A model generated the notes under the pieces. The model searched no databases. It was not told the DNA's origin and saw only the letters and a program-made list of their open reading frames with translations. 64,000 nucleotides of DNA, taken from NCBI GenBank assembly GCA_963969595.1, contig OZ018408.1, forward strand, positions 20,209,823-20,273,822, written 5' to 3'. The position numbers and the translations under genes are program-made. The DNA is from Neckera pumila. Lineage: Eukaryota; Streptophyta; Bryopsida; Hypnales; Neckeraceae. Shown here one piece after another: positions 56,871 to 64,000 of the stretch (the stretch's first letter is position 1; each line of letters begins with the position of its first letter).

Positions 56871-58338
56871 ATGGAGTCTAGAAAGGAACGCATTCTTGTT
56901 TTGCTTTCGGTTTTCTTGGTCATAAAGTATGTCATTGTGGGCATTTTGGCATTGCAAAAAGTTGCAATTTTTGAACAAAAATGCCCAAATGATGATGATG
57001 GTAGTTTTTATTGCCCAAGGACGGAGGGTGAATTCTCAAAGGAAATGTTGGCAATTTCCAAGATATGGAGGTTTTTTGGAGCATACACTTTTGGGGACAT
57101 TTTCAGATGGTGATTTTCGGAAGCGGATGAGGGTGAGTAAATCTACATTTCAATATCTATGTACTCTTTTGGGGCCTGTTTTGCAAAAGAAGGATACACA
57201 TCTCAGAGAAAGTATTAGTGTGGAGCGGAGGATTGCAATAACTCTTTCTCGATTAGCAACAGGTAGTTCTTTGCAAATGATTGGTGATTTATTTGGTGTG
57301 GGATTGAGTACAACATCTATCATTGTGAGGGATTGTTGTGAATTTATTAGGCTTCATTTGAGACCATTAGTTTTTAAAAAACCAACTCTTGCTTCAATGA
57401 AACAAATAGCAAAGGGTTTTGAGGCACTACATGGTATTCCGCTTATTGTAGGGGCAATAGATGGTAGCCACATCCCTATTACAGCGCCATCTCATGACTC
57501 TGTAGCATACTATTGCCGAAAGGGATATTATTCATGTTTACTACAAGGGGTTGTTGATGCCGGTTGCAAATTCTGAGACTATGATTTTGGATGGGTTGGA
57601 CGAATTCATGATTGGGCCTTATTTCAAAAATCTGAAATTGGGAAGAAGACTATGAGAGGTGCATTTTTACCTTACAAATTCATTGGTGATGCTGCATATC
57701 CTATGAGGCCGTGGTTTTACTCACCATTCAAGGGAGAAAGAGAAGGATTGCCTAGAAGAAAAGCACATTGGAATTTTATCCAATCAAGCACTCGTATGGC
57801 TGTGGAAAGGGCCTTTGGAATTCTAAAAGGAAGATGGCGCATATTACTGAAAAGAATTGACATGCCACTCTGAAATGTGCCTGATATTGTTACAGCATCT
57901 CTATGTCTGCACAATCTGTGCATTCTAGAGAATGATGAATTCTCCATGGATTGGGCTAAAGAAGCAGAGAAAAAGCTACAAATTGGAGCCAATTCCGAAT
58001 TCGGAAAAATGCAAAGAACAGACATGTTTCACTCTCTCGAATCATCATTGAGGGAAATGAGGGAACTCCAGAAAAAAAATCCACAAGCCGAGGAAACTCC
58101 ATTTATAGAACCTGGAGAAGAAGAAGAAGAAATCGAGAATGTGGAAAATCCTGCACGTGAAGAAACAAATATAGAGCGACAAGAGAAAATGAAGAAAATG
58201 TTGGCTAATTCAAGTCGAGTTCATCTATTACTAGCCGAGACCTTTTACAAAGATCATTTGGCTAGAAATTCAGAAATTCAGTTTGAAAACTGTATTTCAG
58301 ATGACGATGATGATGATTGTAGCATAGATGAAGAGTAG
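56871..58338 (+). pseudogene. PIF/Harbinger DDE transposase (DDE_Tnp_4), recently disabled
   Basis: Starts MESRKERILVLLSVF at 56871. A 1-nt frameshift around 57095-57110 links it to the frame reading SDGDFRKRMRVSKSTFQYL. Then come a helix-turn-helix-like region (MIGDLFGVGLSTTSIIVRDC) and the DDE core: first Asp in VGAIDGSHIP (about 57459), second Asp in FIGDAAYPMRPW (about 57681), Glu in RMAVERAFGILKGRW (about 57807). Two nonsense codons interrupt one otherwise open frame: TGA at 57574, where the family has Trp (CKF-stop-DYDFGW), and TGA at 57871, consistent with a former CGA Arg. The acidic, Glu-rich tail ends at TAG 58336. All catalytic residues are kept, so inactivation looks recent. An intron instead of the frameshift is possible but no good splice sites were seen. 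Confidence 0.9.
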
Positions 58339-58344
58339 CATACT

Positions 58345-59602
58345 CTAAAGCTTATTGATCAAACGATCAAATTGGTAGTCTACTCTTTCTAGCAGCTCAT
58401 TTGTTCTCTCAAAGTTTTTCATCAAACCTGTGCTAGTTTCTGCCATTTTCTCAAAGATATGAATGGCTCTATCATGAAAATTCTGTTTACCTTTTGATGG
58501 TGGTGCAGAAATGGTTGTTGAAGTTGGTGCACTCTCCACATCCGGGGCTGAATTGGTCTGGCTTTGTACATTATCTGTGGTTGTAGCCGAGACATGCTTC
58601 ATCACTTGCCCGGCTTGGTGATACCACTTGTCCAAAGCATCATAGAATTTGCTCTCTTGCCGATTATTGCCAGAAATACCATTGGCCATTTTATCTTCTT
58701 TGTAAGCATAAAAAATGAACTTGAATTTCTTACGGCATGCCACAGCAGTGCGATTGAAATTTGGTAGCATGACAACCATTCTAGCATGAAGCCTCACCCA
58801 TGTGTCAATTTCTGGAAGCAAAAGGTTCAAAAACATGAAGAAATGGTCAAAAATGGCATTGAAAGAACAATCACAGCACATGCTCTCACTGTGAAACAAG
58901 GACTACAAGGGCTTTGTAAGGTATAAATGAAAGATGAAGGTGGCATTCATCATGGAAAGGAAGTAGGTGGAGGGTTTGGCCACATCATGTAAGGTCTCTC
59001 CATTGTCATGGTGGAGACTAGGTTTCAAACCCCAACGGCGGCATTGCATTTGCACATGCAATGGGGGGAAAGGGGGGCCTGGAGGCCGGGCACGGGCGCG
59101 TGGCGAAGGCAAGGCCTTTAGGCCCCTAATTGGCCCCAATCCTCAATCCGAATTCTTTTGTTGAAAAATTAAAATTAGGGTAGAACGATAACATACCTTG
59201 TTTTTTGCTGTTTTGGATGAGTTCAGGCTCCATCTCTCCCTTCAACGCAATCAATTGAAAGACTTGTGAATCCTCCCACTTGCAAGCCGCTTCTTTTCCT
59301 TCAGCTTCTCCTTCAATTTTCACTACTGCCTTTTTCTTGGCAGTTGCTTTCTTCTTTGGGACAGCCTTTTGCTTAGGAGCAACTCTCTTTTTGGAAGATT
59401 CTATAATCTCACAATCTCCTCCCTCAACAAGCCTCTCTTCTACCCTTTCAACATTTGTCTCTTGACTCTCTTCTACTCCTTTCTTTGTAATTTGAGTTGA
59501 GTAGGGTTGAAATGCTCTATAAGAAGTTGGGGTCAAAATTTTTTCGCTCCCCATAAAAGTCGGCTGGCTACAAAAGGAGGGGTTTTGAGAAAAATTGTCC
59601 AT
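58345..59602 (-). CDS. Myb/SANT-like (trihelix-type) partner protein of PIF/Harbinger
   Basis: Two exons: 59197-59602 (MDNFSQNPSFCSQPTF at the start) and 58345-58811, joined by an intron with donor AAG|GTATGT and acceptor TTGCTTCCAG|A. The splice keeps the frame (NSKKQ|EIDTWVRLHARM) and gives 290 residues without a stop. A Lys/Ala-rich linker is followed by the SANT-like domain (KWEDSQVFQLIALKGEMEP ... RTAVACRKKFKFIFYAYKED ... SKFYDALDKWYHQ) and a C-terminal coiled helix. In this superfamily such a protein binds the element ends and helps bring the transposase to DNA and nucleus (family knowledge). Its frame is intact, unlike the transposase. An upstream in-frame Met at 59719 exists, but the region between is low-information. 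Confidence 0.85.
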
Positions 59603-59809
59603 CTTCTCTACTTGCGAAAAAATGAAAGAGACAACAAACAACAAAGAGCTGCAAAAAAAATTAGAACGACTTCTACCAAGACGCACGAGAGAGAGAGAGA
59701 GAGGAGAAGAAGAAGCCACATCCTGCTTTTTGTCTTGCGAAAAACAGTCTGCTAAGATCTAGTGGCTGAGATCTTGTCAGTTTTTGATTTTTTTGATTTT
59801 TTTTTTTGG

Positions 59810-59890
59810 AAATTCGACGGACTCTCAAGGAGAGTTTGGGTCCTGCAAAATGCAGGACCCAAACTCTTCTCGAGAGTCCGTCGGAATTTT
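59810..59890. repeat. Perfect-stem hairpin near the right end of the PIF/Harbinger element
   Basis: TTCGACGGACTCTC, GAGAGTTTGGGTCCTGCA, a loop of AA, TGCAGGACCCAAACTCT, GAGAGTCCGTCGGAA. The stem is about 37 bp with only the AAG/TCT area mismatched. It lies in the presumed promoter region of the minus-strand Myb/SANT-like gene. The outer GACGGACTCTC word recurs at the element terminus (60016-60027). Confidence 0.85.
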
Positions 59891-60055
59891 CTGCCATGTA
59901 AGCATTTTGCTGCCATGTAGGTAGCTTTGAGAGCGACGGACTTTGGATTGTGGCGGGTAGTGTGAAGGCTCGAGAGGCCAAACTTCGGGGTTTCTGAAAT
60001 CTGATTGGTGGAAACCGACGGACTCTCGACCGACGGCCGTAGTGTGAAGTGGCCC

Positions 60056-60298
60056 TCATACTAATTTCTTGACATTCAACACTATATAAATATATATAGT
60101 CTCTACAGAAGAATACAGTGATGAAGGAACTATGTGTGTTCTATGGGTTGGTGCACTGTTCATGGCTCAAGTTTAGAGAAGTGCATGCACCTCCTTGTGG
60201 ACAAGCAGTTGCTCATGAACTAACTTCTCTCAGGGAGGACAACCCAATTGTTAAGACAACCCAATTGTTAAGACAACCCAATTTCACTATTTTGTGTA
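60056..60298 (+). mobile_element. MITE family D, copy 3, right part
   Basis: Resumes TCATACTAATTTCTTGACAT after the PIF/Harbinger insertion and ends GACAACCCAATTTCACTATTTTGTG. ATGAAGGAACTATGTGTGTT and GGTGCACTGTTCATGGCTC match copies 1 and 2. The word ACAACCCAATTGTTAAG is tandemly duplicated (60239-60275). Confidence 0.85.
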
Positions 60299-60663
60299 GC
60301 TAAATCAACTCAAGCTTACTGTAAGTTATCATACATACATTACAGGCTTGTTGATCAATTGTGGGCCGAGGAGTTTGAGGACTGATGATGCATTTATCTT
60401 CTTCTTCTTTCTCTTGAAACACATGGAATGATGATTAGTTTATCACAAGTGGAGTTAGATTATTAGACTACTCGTGTTTTTTAAATTAGAAGAAGTGAAG
60501 TTGATTGATTAGTGTTTTAGTTGTTTTCAAATTCTAGAAGCATTTTCGTAATGGAGCATACATTTGCCACAAGAATGCCTAACTTAGAGTGCTTTGGAAC
60601 TGTCACTGCCTTACGTTAAGGTAGGAGGTCCATAAAGCAACCATCTAAGTGCTGAAACTAAAT
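60299..60663. other. Intergenic, nothing recognised
   Basis: No gene or paired repeat noticed. Confidence 0.35.
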
Positions 60664-60667
60664 TTAA

Positions 60668-61595
60668 CCCTAAAGGACCAACATGCATTTTTTGGCTGTA
60701 TAGAAATTTTGGGCAGGTACGTACGACTAGAGATTTTCATGTTTTTGGCTGAAATTTTAATAGAAGGTGGGGGCAAGGAATATCTTTCTTATGTACCAAA
60801 TTTCATGACATTTGGAAATACAAGTCAAAAGTTATGGCCTAATATGTTATTTTTTTTTGTAACTGGGCAGACGAGCAGATTAGAAAAAATCATTTTTTTT
60901 CGAAAATAAAGATTTGAAATTAGTTTTCTAGAGTTATGTATACAGTGGGTAAAAAGCTTTGAATCATCCCATTTTAATCAATGAGTCAAAAGTTATGAAG
61001 ATTTTAAGTTTGTGGGCAGTTATGGATTTTCTGCTCTAAAATGAACTTTGAAGTCCTTTATCTTACTCAATTTTCAATATTTTTTGAAAAAAGTAAAATT
61101 TTAGGATGTACATTATTTAATACAACATTGCCACCATTGGGATTAGCATTTTTCAATTCCATAATTAAATTCTTGACAATTTTGTATTTTAAATCATTCT
61201 CTACTACTATCTACTTACAATTTTTTTCCTATATGTTGTACAATTCCAAATGAAGTGAAAATTTTCAAGCATGTAGCCAACTTGTCTAGGAAAAAGAATC
61301 CAAAGAAGCAACATCATTTGGATATTTTATCATCAAAAAGTGAGCTTGTGAAGTGATGCTGCCCTGTTTTTTGTAGGGCCAAAATTATGGTTTTAGTGAA
61401 TTTGAATGCTTATATCTTACAATCTACGCAGTGCAAATTCCTGATATTTTTGACATATGTTCTCAAGTCAGCATACTACAAGATCCTATGGTTACATGTG
61501 TCAAAAAAAGTTTTTTTTCAAAAATTGGATATTTGTACTAAAAATGGCAGTTTTCGAGTGATTTCGGTGAAAACATAGTCATGGAACTTGAGGGG
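60668..61595 (-). mobile_element. TTAA element, subfamily A
   Basis: A 928-bp copy in reverse orientation: TTAA 60664-60667, CCCTAAAGGACCAACATGC ... CATAGTCATGGAACTTGAGGGG, TTAA 61596-61599. It shows the two GTCAAAAGTTATG modules (near 60825 and 60984), each followed by GGGCAG, and in the right half the opposite-facing modules. One of the clearest copies for the internal architecture. Confidence 0.9.
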
Positions 61596-61731
61596 TTAAG
61601 GAAGGTAAAACATCTTAAATTATTTTTCAATATATTTCTAGAACAAGACAAAATGGCATCTAGCCCAAGCTGTTTCATTTTTTTGGGAGCTTTGTTGAAT
61701 TAGTTATGAACTTTTGAAGTTGAAATGTTAT

Positions 61732-61805
61732 AGGGCTCTAAAGCGACCCCCTCCTAGAATGTACATTGTTTGTACATTTTGGTAAATTGCAAAAAGCAAA
61801 ATGTA
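61732..61805. repeat. Fragment of the GGGGGCTGTAAAAGCGACC MITE family
   Basis: GGGCTCTAAAGCGACCCCCT, CCTAGAATGTACATTG, CATTTTGGTAAATTG match the inner part and end of the element at 10168-10451 in rearranged order. TA precedes it. The opposite terminus is missing. Confidence 0.5.
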
Positions 61806-62407
61806 CCTCTGTTGCATGATTGATTCAAAATGTCCGGTCGGAGTTCGAGACTCCTACCTTACTAGGCATATTTGAAAAGCACTTCCAGCACTTCCATACA
61901 AAAATGAATGTTTTATCTACAATCTAAATGTATTGGATCATGGCAAAATGGTGGACGATAAATTTCAAAGCCAACTTCCTTGTGACTCTAGACTTTTGAT
62001 GCTTGGGCTGCACGCTCAAATTGACACACTTATTTGACAAGCTTTCATATATTTATATTTATATATATATATAACACAACCCTAGCCAAATATGGCATGG
62101 AGAGCTAAAGTGACTAAGATTGGATAGACACGAAGCAAAATAGAGCTACAAGTAGAGCCACCAACCACAAGTGCCCCGGCAATGCAATGGCCAGTAGTGG
62201 ACTTTGAAAACAAAGCTGAGAAAAAAATAGATAAGGATACACTTGAGCCTGTCGTCAATGAAGGTAGAAATTCTCCAATATTTTGTTTTCCACCCTTTTG
62301 CACCAAACGTGTCCTATAAATACTCGATTGACCAAACGGAACATATAAAAATAATTGACTAAAATAGATTTGGCAAGCCTAGTCTTGACATGGTAGTATA
62401 AAGTCCT
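61806..62407. other. Intergenic, nothing recognised
   Basis: No gene recognised. A T-arm-like word (GGAGTTCGAGACTCC near 61847) is present without the rest of a tRNA. Confidence 0.35.
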
Positions 62408-62411
62408 TTAA

Positions 62412-62925
62412 CCCCTAAAGGACCAACATGCATTTTTTGGATGTATAGAAATTTTGGGCAGGTACGTGTGATTACAAGTTTCTATATTTTTGGCTAAATT
62501 TTAATAGAAGGTGAGGCAAGGAATATCTTTCATATGCACTAAATTTCATGACATTTGGAAATGTGAGTCAAAAGTTACGGCCTAGTATGTTACTTTTTTT
62601 TGTAACTGGGCATATAAAAAAAAACATTTTTTTCATAGACAAAAAATTTGAAATTGGTTTTCTAGAGTTATATACACGTGGAAAGCTTTCGATAATTTTA
62701 TTTTGATCAATGAGTCAAAAGTTATGAGGATTTTTAGTTTGCGGGCAGTTATGGATTCCCTACTCTAAAATTAACTTTGCAGTCCTTTATCTTCCACCTT
62801 TTTTCATTTTTTCTTGAAAAAAATAAACTCATAGGATGAAGATTGTTTACTACAACATTTCAACCATTGGGATTGGCATATTTGAATTTTGTAATTAAAT
62901 TCTTAACAATTTAGTATTTAAAAGG
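62412..62925 (-). mobile_element. TTAA element, subfamily A, truncated
   Basis: TTAA 62408-62411, CCCCTAAAGGACCAACATGC, then collinear with 60668 through GCGGGCAGTTATGGATTCC to ATTCTTAACAATTTAGTATTT, where similarity stops near 62925. About 400 bp including the other terminus are missing, replaced by unrelated sequence. Confidence 0.85.
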
Positions 62926-64000
62926 GCTTTAGCACTTTTCATCCACTATGACCGTGTATTCTTTCACCTATAACTATTTTCTTATTTTTTATTGTTGTTG
63001 AATCATTAGAATCTAATGTCATTTTAGCATTAGAACACATATATGTATTTGGACATTCAATTGCAGTTTCTTATATAATATTAGAGCATTCTAATTGGGG
63101 ACCTCATGTTCTTTGATAGACTGTCTAACTTCTGTACAGATACACTTGTTCAATTGGGTTCTCACATATTTAAAATAGTTGATATTGGTATTATTTTAGA
63201 AATTTATAAGAAGATAGATCTTATGAATCAATATCTAATGGATTTATAATATATTGGATATTTGCTACAATAAATCCATATTTTTTTATCCATGTAATTT
63301 ATCATTTGGTCTCTATTATACGCAATACTTGTTGACACCTCAAATTCCAAATACAATTTTTGGGAGTAGTCATTAGTGTCCCTTCCATTGATACCATATT
63401 GGCCATCTAGCATTCATGTCCAGAATCACATGCATAGAAATTTGCCTTAAAAAGTCTCTTGTCATGTCCTCTAAAAAATTTCAACTATTGAAAGAAGACC
63501 TACAAAGCTTCAAGAGATTTTGATAACAACTGATGTCTAAAATTTGAGATATAGATGTCGGCTAATAACACTAGGGTCTTAGAATTAAAATCAACGACGT
63601 TCTAGAGACTCTAGAGGCCTATTTAAGCATGTGAAGAGTATTTCTTTGCTTTCTCAAATGCTTTGGATATGATGGAGAGGTCAAATTCCTTGAAAAATCA
63701 AGATTCCTCCTTCATCAAACTATAGAAATTTGGATTTCTCTAGTTCAAATTTTATGAATACAAATGGATAAAAAAAATGCGTGAAGGAAATTTATAACTA
63801 ATTGGGATAACTCAACGGCTCAATTGGTTTCTCATATAGAGATTTCACATAACAGTTAGATGTTGATATAGCAAGGCTATTAATTTTTGTTTTTTGACGT
63901 TTTCAAGGCTTAGATTGAAAAATTAGGATTCATTGTTGACCAAAATTGTACAAAAGGGAGTTTCTCCTCTTCTCAGACTACTGCATCTTCTCTCACTTCT
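62926..64000. other. Intergenic, nothing recognised
   Basis: AT-rich, no gene, RNA gene or paired repeat noticed up to the window edge. Confidence 0.4.

Larger units (their letters stand above)
56557..60055 (+). mobile_element. PIF/Harbinger transposon, 3499 bp
   Basis: Ends GGGCCTCTTCACACTATGGC / GCCGTAGTGTGAAGTGGCCC with a TCA duplication (56554-56556, 60056-60058). The joined flanks read TTGCC-TCA-TACTAATTTC, which matches the uninterrupted family D copy at 33564 (TTGCCCCACACTAATTTC), so the borders are exact. Contents: DDE_Tnp_4 transposase on the plus strand (broken) and a Myb/SANT-like ORF on the minus strand (intact), convergent with about 6 bp between stops. The left 215 bp form an inverted repeat of their own, and a hairpin lies near the right end. 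Confidence 0.95.

Noticed and set aside
60649..60909. Open frame conserved between TTAA elements (also minus 34860-35165, sharing LSYxPNFMTFGNTSQKLWPN)
   Set aside because: The shared peptide comes from nucleotide similarity of the two element copies; other copies have stops or frameshifts there, and no transposase motif is present.
61830..61870. Possible tRNA or tRNA-derived SINE (GGAGTTCGAGACTCC resembles a T arm / B box)
   Set aside because: No matching anticodon arm, acceptor stem or convincing A box was found at the right distance.
1..64000. CRISPR arrays, bacterial operons, riboswitches, rRNA genes
   Set aside because: Nothing of the kind seen; gene and repeat content is that of a eukaryotic, plant-type nuclear genome.

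Overview
The window looks like nuclear DNA of a land plant with a repeat-rich, AT-rich genome. It holds a single-exon plant F-box/kelch gene, a PIF/Harbinger element of the plant type (DDE_Tnp_4 transposase plus a Myb/SANT-like partner ORF), a hAT-type transposase relic, and many MITEs. I cannot place the lineage from the sequence alone; a fern, lycophyte, bryophyte or other large-genome plant would all fit. Only one host gene is convincing: the F-box/kelch gene on the minus strand at 37024-38514. Possible host-gene fragments at about 10.9-12.2 kb and 46.1-47.8 kb are unrecognised.

The dominant feature is a large family of non-autonomous elements of about 0.9 kb, bounded by TTAA and ending CCCCTAAAG...CTTTAGGGG. 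Eleven near-complete copies, one truncated copy and two fragments are visible, plus two copies of a 427-bp family with the same kind of termini and a different interior. Together they make up roughly 12 kb of the 64 kb. Two copies (48512-49412 and 49656-50576) sit inside a second copy of a foldback repeat. The first copy of that repeat (13.13-13.87 kb) preserves the uninterrupted site, with a single TTAA at one of the two positions. So TTAA is a true target-site duplication, the hallmark of the piggyBac superfamily (Sola3-type elements are the alternative to exclude). Internally the elements look like an old, decayed inverted duplication of a module of about 60-90 bp, and pieces of that module occur elsewhere without the TTAA ends.

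Layout: 0.6-3.7 kb, dead hAT-type transposase with several in-frame stops; 4.9-5.8 kb, a MITE nested in another MITE, with the empty site readable from the host's other arm; 6.3-10.5 kb, MITEs and TTAA elements; 10.9-12.2 kb, gene-like island; 13-20 kb, foldback repeat, MITEs and a CACTA-like element holding a TTAA element; 21.1-21.7 kb, three tandem 178-bp units; 23-30 kb, TTAA elements; 32-34 kb, simple-sequence G-rich tracts and a tandem pair of MITEs; 37-39.5 kb, F-box/kelch gene and its GC-rich upstream region; 39.5-45.3 kb, AT-rich and nearly featureless; 46-48 kb, possible gene debris and a minisatellite; 48.3-50.8 kb, doubly interrupted foldback repeat; 50.8-51.3 kb, a 498-bp near-perfect hairpin; 55-60.3 kb, a MITE, a LINE tail and a 3.5-kb PIF/Harbinger element nested in a third MITE copy; 60.6-62.9 kb, two more TTAA elements.

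The PIF/Harbinger element keeps all three DDE residues but its transposase has one frameshift and two nonsense codons, while the partner Myb/SANT-like gene reads through intact across one clean intron. No piggyBac-type transposase is visible, so the TTAA elements must have been mobilised from elsewhere.
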